Origin: a virus
DNA: 64,000 nt
IMG/VR virus record: IMGVR_UViG_3300030380_006811
Coordinates: 55,076 to 119,075 of that record
Reading direction: 5' to 3' (one strand)
Shown piece after piece: positions 30,705-36,851 of this stretch. The position numbers and the translations under genes are program-made. The notes below the pieces were generated by a model. It saw only the letters and a program-made list of their open reading frames with translations. It had not been told where the DNA came from and did no database searches. Every line of letters starts with the position of its first letter. The first letter of the stretch is position 1.

Positions 30705-31246
30705 CATTTTGTATTCCAGGAAATACATTCAGTGGTACATTTTTAAAATGTTGGACTCATTTAATTAAACAATTACCACCTAATATGGATTGGTTTTTAA
30801 TTAATGGTTATGCTCCAAATATAACTTATAGTAGACAATCACTGCTGATTAGAGCTCGAATGTTAAGACCAACTCATTATATGTGGATTGATGATGATCA
30901 AGTATTTACTTATGAGCAGTTTAAGACATTATATGATCATAACTTAGATATTGTAAGTGGAATATATAGAAAATCGGATGATTTATTTGCATGTTGTAAA
31001 TTAAATGGAGAAACATTAACAACAGAGGATAAAATAGTAGAAGGAGTAAGTGAAGTTATGGCTAATGGTTTTGGTTTTATGTTGGTTAAAGCAGAGGTAT
31101 TTGATCGCATAGATAAACCATTTGAATACTTAAATGAGGACCAATGGGAAGATTTTGGTTTTGCAAATAAAGCAAGACAACTAGGATATAAAGTAAACGT
31201 TGATTCAAACATAGTGGTGGGTCATGAAAAAAGTCGTATATTATGA
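30668..31246 (+). CDS. Glycosyltransferase-like protein (GT-A fold)
   Basis: 192 residues. RIAFCIPGNTFSG opens the domain, and PTHYMWIDDDQVFTYEQF (near residues 67-84) carries a DDD metal-binding site typical of GT2-like enzymes, with IVSGIYRKSDD after it. It ends at VGHEKSRIL. It stands away from the glycan island, which suggests a separate target. The -7 box of a promoter-like site covers its last bases. Confidence 0.65.
   Translation: MQENRGSTNNRIAFCIPGNTFSGTFLKCWTHLIKQLPPNMDWFLINGYAPNITYSRQSLLIRARMLRPTHYMWIDDDQVFTYEQFKTLYDHNLDIVSGIYRKSDDLFACCKLNGETLTTEDKIVEGVSEVMANGFGFMLVKAEVFDRIDKPFEYLNEDQWEDFGFANKARQLGYKVNVDSNIVVGHEKSRIL
31214..31245 (+). promoter_or_regulatory. Candidate phage promoter at the gene end
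   Basis: GTG at 31214-31216, exactly 20 bases, TATATTATG at 31237-31245 preceded by GTCG. The ATG of the next gene (31243) is inside the box, so transcripts would start within that gene; the same arrangement is seen at 1823 and 5919. Confidence 0.35.
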
Positions 31247-31383
31247 GTGGAGAAGATATTATAGAACGAGTTAATCAAATAAAAGAATTAATAATTAGGA
31301 ATCCGGATGGTGGAGATTTAGCTCTAAAGTATTGTGATTACCTAATTGATGATATTTACTTATATAGAAAACAATGTTTATGA
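31243..31383 (+). CDS. Small helical protein (46 residues)
   Basis: MSGEDIIERVNQIKELIIRN with DIYLYRKQCL at the end. The ATGA overlap with the previous stop and a 4-base overlap with the next gene support expression. Function unknown. Confidence 0.5.
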   Translation: MSGEDIIERVNQIKELIIRNPDGGDLALKYCDYLIDDIYLYRKQCL

Positions 31384-31523
31384 AAAAAAAGAGAGAATAC
31401 AATGGCATAGAATTGCAATCACCTTTATATCAACAAGTAGCTAGAGAAATGGCGGCAAAAAGGGGGGATAAAAAAGTGATAAATGAGTATAGAACAAAAA
31501 GAGGCAAACGAAGCTCTTTATAA
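31380..31523 (+). CDS. Small basic protein (47 residues)
   Basis: MKKKREYNGIELQSPLYQQV, ending TKRGKRSSL; basic. An earlier in-frame ATG lies at 31374. Function unknown; the charge suggests nucleic-acid contact. Confidence 0.45.
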   Translation: MKKKREYNGIELQSPLYQQVAREMAAKRGDKKVINEYRTKRGKRSSL

Positions 31524-31560
31524 CACACATCAATAATTTAATACGTATATACAGGATATA

Positions 31561-31896
31561 ATGTGGAGGGAAAAAAGAAATCATTGTAGTTGGTGTGGTA
31601 AACCTACTCATATGGAAGCAATGCAGTTACCAGAGACGCCTATATTGGAATTTATGGAGGAAAAAATAGACGAGCATGGTAGAAATAAAATATGGGGTGA
31701 AGATGGTGATTGGAGCAGCCAAAACTTGGATTCAGACTTTGAAGCCGAGTTATTAGTGTATGATAATATGTTAAGTTCTATTTCAAGTAAAATAGTTTGT
31801 ATAACATGTTTACACGATGATGATAAATTGTGGGAAAAGTATTATGGTGAAGAACCAGATAATGATGTTGAAATAAGATTTGATGCGGATTTTTAA
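31561..31896 (+). CDS. Zinc-finger protein (111 residues)
   Basis: CSWCGKPTHM near residue 9 and VCITCLHDDD near residue 80 form a split C-x2-C pair around a long acidic middle (IWGEDGDWSSQNLDSDF). The two halves can bind one zinc ion. Strongly acidic overall. Function unknown. It overlaps the next gene by 14 bases. Confidence 0.55.
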   Translation: MWREKRNHCSWCGKPTHMEAMQLPETPILEFMEEKIDEHGRNKIWGEDGDWSSQNLDSDFEAELLVYDNMLSSISSKIVCITCLHDDDKLWEKYYGEEPDNDVEIRFDADF

Positions 31897-32053
31897 ACGT
31901 GGTTGGAGATTGTGGGCTAAAGCCTTGGGTGAGAAGCAGGGCAATAATAGGGAAGCAGATAAGATAGCGGCGATGAGAACATTAATAGTAATTCAGGCGA
32001 TAATAACGAACGTTCTGATTGCGATAAACATAATAATAAACTGGATAAAATAA
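31883..32053 (+). CDS. Small membrane protein (56 residues)
   Basis: RIFKRGWRLWAKALGEK, an EADKIAAMRTLI segment, then a membrane helix (IVIQAIITNVLIAINIII). The WRLWAKALG motif is one I recall from tiny conserved proteins of marine T4-like phages. The basic, Trp-rich N-terminus would be cytoplasmic. Function unknown. Confidence 0.6.
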   Translation: MRIFKRGWRLWAKALGEKQGNNREADKIAAMRTLIVIQAIITNVLIAINIIINWIK

Positions 32054-32055
32054 AT

Positions 32056-32217
32056 ATGAGCAAAACATTTAAATTAAAGTACACTGAATTAATAGGTGAG
32101 GATCAAGAACGTGATGGGGAAATGATCATTAAAACAAAAAATATACAATGGACTATGGAGCAGTTCTGTAGAAATAGACATGTAATAAAAATGGATTGGA
32201 AACAAATTAAACATTAA
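32056..32217 (+). CDS. Small protein (53 residues)
   Basis: MSKTFKLKYTELIGEDQERD to a C-terminal NRHVIKMDWKQIKH. It starts 3 bases after the previous stop. No family recognised; compact alpha/beta look. Confidence 0.5.
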   Translation: MSKTFKLKYTELIGEDQERDGEMIIKTKNIQWTMEQFCRNRHVIKMDWKQIKH

Positions 32218-32222
32218 ATAAT

Positions 32223-32348
32223 ATGAGTAAAAATAGTCATAAACAAATGTACGAGCAATTGGTACAATGGTTACCTACGTTGAGTAGCAAACGTAAAAAA
32301 CGTGTTAAATCAAGGAATACTGGGCAACGCAAAGCGTATAATCGCTAA
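32223..32348 (+). CDS. Small basic protein (41 residues)
   Basis: MSKNSHKQMYEQLVQWLPTL then a Lys/Arg-rich end (SKRKKRVKS). It resembles short basic peptides in this cluster. Its stop codon ends where the first GTGTGACA repeat begins. Confidence 0.5.
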   Translation: MSKNSHKQMYEQLVQWLPTLSSKRKKRVKSRNTGQRKAYNR

Positions 32349-32429
32349 GTGTGACAATCATATTCTAAAGTGTGACATACGAATATAGTAATATTCAAAT
32401 GTACATAAATTTAGATATAATGTGTGACA
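32349..32429. repeat. Three GTGTGACA direct repeats in helical phase
   Basis: GTGTGACA occurs at 32349-32356, 32370-32377 and 32422-32429, same orientation, with starts 21 and 52 bases apart, close to 2 and 5 turns of B-DNA. The first two share AA before the repeat. This layout is that of iterons or an operator for a multimeric protein. Confidence 0.6.
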
Positions 32430-32687
32430 AAAAATGGTGGTGTTACGTGAACTAAAAACGAGGGGGTATTAACCCCTGTGCATCGCAAGCCAACCTATTT
32501 CGACTCGACGAGTATATATTTGTGAACAATGCAATGTTCATAGGTGATCATAACGTTTCACTTGAGGATACGTCAATAAAACATTAGATACGTTGTGAAT
32601 ACAACAATAATAATAAAATAATGACGTAAACATTTGGATACCAGGGTAATGGTTCGTATATTTAGGTGTTAATTGTTAATAAAGGTT
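32430..32687. other. Non-coding stretch before the 94-residue gene
   Basis: No convincing gene. It contains GGGG-TATTAA-CCCC (32464-32477), an inverted repeat TGAACA/TGTTCA (32523-32528 with 32535-32540) and more CpG than its surroundings, then the promoter at 32634 and an AAAGGTTATG start context. Together with the repeats before it, 340 bases are gene-free. Confidence 0.6.
32634..32665 (+). promoter_or_regulatory. Phage bipartite promoter
   Basis: TTG at 32634-32636, exactly 20 bases, TATATTTAG at 32657-32665 preceded by TTCG. The gene start at 32688 lies 22 bases further. Confidence 0.72.
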
Positions 32688-32972
32688 ATGTATACAGTAA
32701 GAGAATTAGATTTAAGCATGGTAAACGAATTAAAGCAATTCGAGGGTAAGATATTTAGTGATAATTCAAGCAACACCGGTAGTAGCCTGTGTTTGAAAGT
32801 TGACCGTAATGAAGGTAGGGTATATTACCAGGAATGCTATAGTGAATATGCTAATTTCAACGGTAAAAATCGTGACGGTGCTCCTCGCACCGATAAACTA
32901 TACCACCCAACACCTGGATTAAATACAATGACGTTAAGCCAATTCTACGGTTGCGCTATAGGTTGGGTATAA
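32688..32972 (+). CDS. Unrecognised 94-residue protein
   Basis: MYTVRELDLSMVNELKQFEG, then a GSSLCLKVDRNEGRVYYQEC strand part and a C-terminal TMTLSQFYGCAIGWV. I start it at the ATG at 32688, which has the AAAGGTT start context and a promoter at the usual distance. Codon use is more GC-rich than in nearby genes, like the flanking non-coding DNA, so this segment may have a separate origin. Function unknown. Confidence 0.6.
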   Translation: MYTVRELDLSMVNELKQFEGKIFSDNSSNTGSSLCLKVDRNEGRVYYQECYSEYANFNGKNRDGAPRTDKLYHPTPGLNTMTLSQFYGCAIGWV

Positions 32973-33453
32973 ATTAATTAATACAAACATATTACTTACC
33001 ACCATGGTACTCCTTACCGCGGTGGTACTTCCCTACGTATACCTTACTACATACTGGATATATACTTAATATTATAATTACGCCGGTATACCGCCATATA
33101 TATACATACATAATCCCATACGCGTTGGTGTCCATATATGCGTGTATACGCAAAGAAAGGGTGTAGCACAATTTATGGCTCGTACACGATTTTACACATC
33201 GGATTGTATATACTTATATTTGTGTACCTATGTAAATTAAGAGAATTGTCAATATGGCTATTAGACACGCCATTACTAGACTAACACTAGCCATTAACTT
33301 TATTATTAGACCTAATTGTTTTCTATTTTTCATATTATAATATTATAGACCCCCCGAAGGGGGTCTTTTTCCATTTAACGCCAAAATTTAGAAAATAGTA
33401 AAATGGCAACCTTCTTTTTTCAAAACCTTTTTGGCGTCGAGGAAAATATATAC
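32973..33453. other. Long non-coding region with GTATAC palindromes
   Basis: 481 bases without a convincing gene. It contains a TACCACC/GGTGGTA hairpin (32997-33003 with 33021-33027), several GTATAC-centred palindromes including CGGTATACCG, three copies of TATATACTTA (near 33058, 33207 and 33448) and the terminator at 33348. The region separates rightward from leftward transcription. Candidates are an origin, a 3' untranslated RNA, or a nucleoprotein site; I cannot decide among them. Confidence 0.5.
33348..33370 (+). terminator. Strong terminator between convergent operons
   Basis: GACCCCC (33348-33354), loop CGAA, GGGGGTC (33359-33365), then TTTTT. The stem has seven pairs. On the minus strand the stem is followed by TATAATATT, a weaker U-tract, so it may stop both directions but best serves rightward transcripts. 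Confidence 0.8.
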
Positions 33454-34068
33454 TTATCTATACCAACCTTTTTCGGTAGCTAGTTCTACGGGTATATAGT
33501 GTCCAAAACTACACATTAATCTATTTCTGTCACCGTCAATTCTGGATGACCCATGTTCATATAACCCAGCTAATACTACCCAAGGTTCATTCTCTTCCAC
33601 ATATATTTCTTCACCATCATTTATAGGATTACCTCCACTTTCAGGTTTTTGGATTTGGATATTAAATCTACAGTGAATTTTATCTTTAATTTGGTATATG
33701 TCGTCTACTTTTTCGTATTTTGATTCATCAGGACCATCAGCACATACATTAGGGTCTTTATGCATATGAGTAGAATGACCCTTATAAAATGATGCTAACA
33801 TAAATCCATAATTATCATCAATAGGTAAATCCAGTGGTATGTCGAATGTTTTAAGTATTATATTTCTTAATTCAAAAAACTCATCAAATGGAAAACCACC
33901 ATCAATTAAATCTTGAGGTTTTAAATCAACATTAGGCCTTGCTATAACCCTTCCCCCCTCATGTGGAGGTTCTAATGTTAAATACTTTTCTAGATTTTCT
34001 TCTACCGACATCCATTTTAATATAGCTTCGGTATACTTTTTATCTATTATAACCCCACTTCTCATCAA
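33454..34068 (-). CDS. 2-oxoglutarate/Fe(II) oxygenase-like protein (second copy type)
   Basis: 204 residues. HMHKDP supplies His103 and Asp105, and EHGSSRIDGDRNRLMCSFGHY supplies the distal His172 and an Arg. IHCRFNIQIQKPESGGNPIN and EPWVVLAGLYEHG match the core strands of aspartyl/prolyl hydroxylase-like enzymes. It is unrelated by eye to the enzyme at 29.1 kb beyond the fold. Hydroxylation of a protein, for example a ribosomal or virion protein, is a plausible role. It is the last of three leftward genes and overlaps the preceding one by 4 bases. Confidence 0.72.
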   Translation of the reverse strand: MMRSGVIIDKKYTEAILKWMSVEENLEKYLTLEPPHEGGRVIARPNVDLKPQDLIDGGFPFDEFFELRNIILKTFDIPLDLPIDDNYGFMLASFYKGHSTHMHKDPNVCADGPDESKYEKVDDIYQIKDKIHCRFNIQIQKPESGGNPINDGEEIYVEENEPWVVLAGLYEHGSSRIDGDRNRLMCSFGHYIPVELATEKGWYR

Positions 34069-34472
34069 TATCTATTATTAAAATTAGGATCTTCCTTCAA
34101 TGCCCTAATCATCCCCTGTGTATTTTGTATCTCGTTATGAAGTTTTTTTATCTCCGCTTCCGTTAAATCTATAAACTGATTTGTCCTCTGTTGATATCCA
34201 ATAAATGCCCCCTTATTATTTTCAATCCTTTTTCCTAAATCCGTTATTTCAATATAAGAGTCCTTTTCCATCTTCTCCTTCACATCTCGTATATATAAAT
34301 TCAGCTCATCTAATTTTTCTACGTTCTCCCCATACCTAATAGAGGAGATATTTGATGATGATTGTAGCGACGTCAGTAATTCATTATATTTAATTTTCAC
34401 CGAACGTAAGTATACCGCACTGTAAACCGCTATCACCGTAATAATCCCACTAATAAAATATATCAATTCCAT
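34065..34472 (-). CDS. Membrane-anchored coiled-coil protein
   Basis: 135 residues. An N-terminal membrane helix (LIYFISGIITVIAVYSAVYL) followed by a long charged coiled coil (NVEKLDELNLYIRDVKEKM and onward). The likely topology is anchored in the inner membrane with the coil in the cytoplasm. In overall design it resembles small phage proteins, but no family is recognised. Middle gene of the leftward trio. Confidence 0.6.
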   Translation of the reverse strand: MELIYFISGIITVIAVYSAVYLRSVKIKYNELLTSLQSSSNISSIRYGENVEKLDELNLYIRDVKEKMEKDSYIEITDLGKRIENNKGAFIGYQQRTNQFIDLTEAEIKKLHNEIQNTQGMIRALKEDPNFNNRY

Positions 34473-34475
34473 AAT

Positions 34476-34793
34476 TTACAAATATTCATCGTTAATAATT
34501 TTCTCTATATCAAACCAAAGAGTATTATAATCAACTGTTGCCTTATAATATCCTTTTTCAAATAACACTATTGTTGGGTAGTGTGTTATTGGTTTTGGAT
34601 ATAATTGTGTCGATCTTGGAAACATTGGTGCCTCTATATAAACCATAGGTAATAGATCACTTACGTTTTTTAACATTGGTTTTAGATTAACACAAGTTTT
34701 ACAACCTCTAGAACCAAAAATTACTAATAATTTAGGTGCTGTAATAAAATTAGAGAGATTATCCCTTGTTAGTTCAATAAAACTTTTACTCAT
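34476..34793 (-). CDS. Thioredoxin/glutaredoxin-like protein
   Basis: 105 residues. LLVIFGSRGCKTCVNLKPML contains the active-site C-K-T-C (residues 31-34), and the cis-Pro is in THYPTIVLFEKG. The fold (helix, active site, central strands, YP-T-IVLF) matches thioredoxins. It would reduce disulphides, perhaps for ribonucleotide reductase or for one of the oxygenases. First gene of the minus-strand trio; a phage-type promoter lies 4 bases before its start. Confidence 0.78.
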   Translation of the reverse strand: MSKSFIELTRDNLSNFITAPKLLVIFGSRGCKTCVNLKPMLKNVSDLLPMVYIEAPMFPRSTQLYPKPITHYPTIVLFEKGYYKATVDYNTLWFDIEKIINDEYL

Positions 34794-34796
34794 GTA

Positions 34797-34828
34797 GACA
34801 ATATACGATTCTGTATTGGTTTTTCCAC
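34797..34828 (-). promoter_or_regulatory. Phage bipartite promoter for the leftward trio
   Basis: On the minus strand, GTG (34828-34826), exactly 20 bases, then TATATTGTC (34805-34797) preceded by CG. This is the only reverse-strand member of the class seen and it lies immediately before the leftward genes, which supports the motif as real. Confidence 0.65.
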
Positions 34829-34912
34829 ATAATTTTATAAAATATCTTATAATATACTGTATATACGTATTTATAGATTGAATATTGTAAAAGAGAGTAA
34901 GTTTTTAGGACT

Positions 34913-34933
34913 TTTTATATATTTATAATAAAA
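34913..34933 (+). promoter_or_regulatory. Late-type promoter (TATTTATAA box)
   Basis: TTTTATATATTTATAATAAA with the TATTTATAA core at 34920-34928, 26 bases before the ATG at 34954. Confidence 0.62.
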
Positions 34934-34953
34934 CAAATATAATTCAATAAACC

Positions 34954-35943
34954 ATGGTAAACACTCACTTAGTAACTTGGCAAGAATTTCTAAAAGAGAA
35001 GGAAAATAAAAACCTTCCTATTATGGAAGCCAAAGCAAAATATTTAAAACTTCAAAGAAAGTTTAATTTACTTATGGAGGCCGAAGTTGCTGCTTACAAT
35101 GCTGTGGCTTTGAATTCTGTAACACATGGATCCCAAGGTGGTGATCCTTCCTTAGTCAACCCAATTAAAAACATCTTTTTCTCGGATATTCCAACTAAAA
35201 TAGAGGATGGTAATGATCCTGTAGCAATAACTTTAGTATTTCAATATCCTGTATTAGTTACTGGTAATCCTGCTATTAAAATTGCAAATGGACAGCAAGG
35301 TGGAGGAACTGAAAATAATATAGTATTAGCATATGATAGTGGAACTGGTACTGATACACTTGTATTTAATTCTACTCAAGTTTCTGCCAATGTAGATGGT
35401 GATCAACCAATTGGAGCAGGAAAATTATTAGTAGGACAAGATATAGCTAGTATTGTAGTACAAGGAATTACTGGTATTAATGCAGCAGGTACAACAACTG
35501 GTGTTTCTGGGGTAGCAGCAGCAGCTGGAGGTGGTGCAGGAACAGCTCAACAAGATGTTGTATTAACAATTGTTAATGATGTTGCTGGTAACTTTGATTC
35601 AGCTACAATTACTTCTATTGCAAGTACTTCTACTGCTTATTATAATGTAGGTGATACAATTACTGTTGCAGCTTCTGAATTATCAGCAGTTGGTGGATCA
35701 GGTGGATCTGCAGTATTTACTATTACAAATGCTACTTTAACAGGTGATACTTTAGGAATACCTAGAGGTATTGAAATTGTAGAAAACCCAGGAACAGTAT
35801 CATCCCCATCACTTGGAACAATTGCTTTTGATGCCACTAATTTTATTACCCTTCAATCTGGTGAAAAAATAGGATATGAAAATTATATGACATATTCTAA
35901 CGCTATAGTAGGAGGTAATGTTAATGCAGAAGCCGACGGATAA
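34954..35943 (+). CDS. Virion protein candidate (329 residues)
   Basis: A helical, charged N-terminus (about 1-50, LTEKEN-like content: WQEFLKEKENKNLPIMEAKA) and a beta-rich, Ala/Gly/Thr-rich remainder (VSGVAAAAGGGAGTAQQD) typical of capsid decoration proteins or fibres. It stands alone between a late-type promoter and a strong terminator, so it is expected to be abundant late in infection. No family recognised. No signal peptide. Confidence 0.6.
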   Translation: MVNTHLVTWQEFLKEKENKNLPIMEAKAKYLKLQRKFNLLMEAEVAAYNAVALNSVTHGSQGGDPSLVNPIKNIFFSDIPTKIEDGNDPVAITLVFQYPVLVTGNPAIKIANGQQGGGTENNIVLAYDSGTGTDTLVFNSTQVSANVDGDQPIGAGKLLVGQDIASIVVQGITGINAAGTTTGVSGVAAAAGGGAGTAQQDVVLTIVNDVAGNFDSATITSIASTSTAYYNVGDTITVAASELSAVGGSGGSAVFTITNATLTGDTLGIPRGIEIVENPGTVSSPSLGTIAFDATNFITLQSGEKIGYENYMTYSNAIVGGNVNAEADG

Positions 35944-35968
35944 TAGATAATATTTAAATAAATTAAAG

Positions 35969-35996
35969 GGATAAACGTTAGTTTATCCTTTTTTTT
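35969..35996 (+). terminator. Rho-independent terminator
   Basis: GGATAAAC (35969-35976), loop GTTA, GTTTATCC (35981-35988), then TTTTTTTT. The next late-type box begins right after the T-run. Confidence 0.85.
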
Positions 35997-36010
35997 ATAT
36001 TTATAATAAA
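35996..36010 (+). promoter_or_regulatory. Late-type promoter (TATTTATAA box)
   Basis: TATTTATAA core at 35998-36006 followed by TAAAA; 13 bases to the ATG at 36019. It immediately follows the terminator of the previous unit. Confidence 0.62.
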
Positions 36011-36018
36011 ATACTATT

Positions 36019-36399
36019 ATGGCACAAATTTACGATTCAGCAGAATTAAGTGGGGCAGGAACTTTATTAAAAGATAATCTGCCTGTAGGGGTAAATAAAT
36101 TTCTGTTTGACACTAGATTTAATGAAGGTACTGTTTATTTTATTTTTGAGACAGTTAGAAATAATGATGGTTTTTATGATTCTAGTTCTTCTACTAATGC
36201 CAGTGGTCTTGTACGTATTGATCTCCCACCTGTGGGGGCAACATTAGTTCCTATTGATCTTATTCAATCTGATTATATTTGGGGTGTTGTATTACCACCT
36301 GGAGGAACTGTTGGGTTAACATTTATCCCAACAACACAAGTTGATGCTGGGGCAGTATTTTTAAGAGGTACCGGTGAGGTTACATTAACAATTTCTTGA
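36019..36399 (+). CDS. Small virion protein candidate (126 residues)
   Basis: All-beta in appearance (GVNKFLFDTRFNEGTVYFIF, TVGLTFIPTTQVDAGAVFL). Its late-type promoter and the virion-like protein upstream suggest a head decoration or fibre component. No known family. Confidence 0.5.
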   Translation: MAQIYDSAELSGAGTLLKDNLPVGVNKFLFDTRFNEGTVYFIFETVRNNDGFYDSSSSTNASGLVRIDLPPVGATLVPIDLIQSDYIWGVVLPPGGTVGLTFIPTTQVDAGAVFLRGTGEVTLTIS

Positions 36400-36402
36400 T
36401 AA

Positions 36403-36450
36403 TTTCCTGCGCATCTATTTGGCTACCCAGGAAACGGTTCGTATATTTAC
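36403..36450 (+). promoter_or_regulatory. Phage bipartite promoter with an overlapping hairpin
   Basis: TTG at 36419-36421, exactly 20 bases, TATATTTAC at 36442-36450 preceded by TTCG. TTTCCTG (36403-36409) and CAGGAAA (36428-36434) can pair, placing the TTG in the loop. Confidence 0.7.
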
Positions 36451-36474
36451 CCCATATTAATAATAATAAAGGTT

Positions 36475-36765
36475 ATGTCAAATTTAAACGAAGTGTTAGC
36501 ATTCATTAAAAATGCAAATAGATCCGAATTAAAAGAAATTTATAATGCTTATGCAATTGGAATGTCAGTTGTAAGACACGAGCAAAAAGAATCATTTAAA
36601 ATTGGTGATATTGTTAAAATTAATCATAAAACGGTTAATGATAATGATAGATTTAGAGTAATTAAAATTATGTCTAAAAATATTAAAGTAGTAAAAACTA
36701 ATGTTCCTGAAGGTCGTATTGCAGGAGAAATTAGAGTTTCACCAGGTTTATTAGAAGTTGCCTAA
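36475..36765 (+). CDS. Small protein with a KOW/SH3-like part (96 residues)
   Basis: An N-terminal helix (LNEVLAFIKNANRSELKEIY) and then a strand-rich half beginning FKIGDIVKINHKTVNDNDRF and RVIKIMSKNIKVVKT, which resembles KOW/Tudor-type barrels of RNA-associated proteins. The start has the AAAGGTTATG context and follows a phage-type promoter. A single-gene unit ending at a terminator-like hairpin. Confidence 0.6.
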   Translation: MSNLNEVLAFIKNANRSELKEIYNAYAIGMSVVRHEQKESFKIGDIVKINHKTVNDNDRFRVIKIMSKNIKVVKTNVPEGRIAGEIRVSPGLLEVA

Positions 36766-36778
36766 AAAGTAATGCACA

Positions 36779-36802
36779 GGGAGCTTGGCTACCCAGGCTC
36801 CC
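36779..36802 (+). terminator. Terminator-like hairpin with a promoter box in its loop
   Basis: GGGAGC (36779-36784) pairs with GCTCCC (36797-36802), followed by TTTCG. The 12-base loop contains the TTG of the next promoter. Confidence 0.6.
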
Positions 36803-36816
36803 TTTCGTATATTTAC
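36785..36816 (+). promoter_or_regulatory. Phage bipartite promoter
   Basis: TTG at 36785-36787, exactly 20 bases, TATATTTAC at 36808-36816 preceded by TTCG; 35 bases to the ATG at 36852. Confidence 0.72.
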
Positions 36817-36851
36817 CCCATATTAATAATTTAAAAATTAAAATAAGAGTT

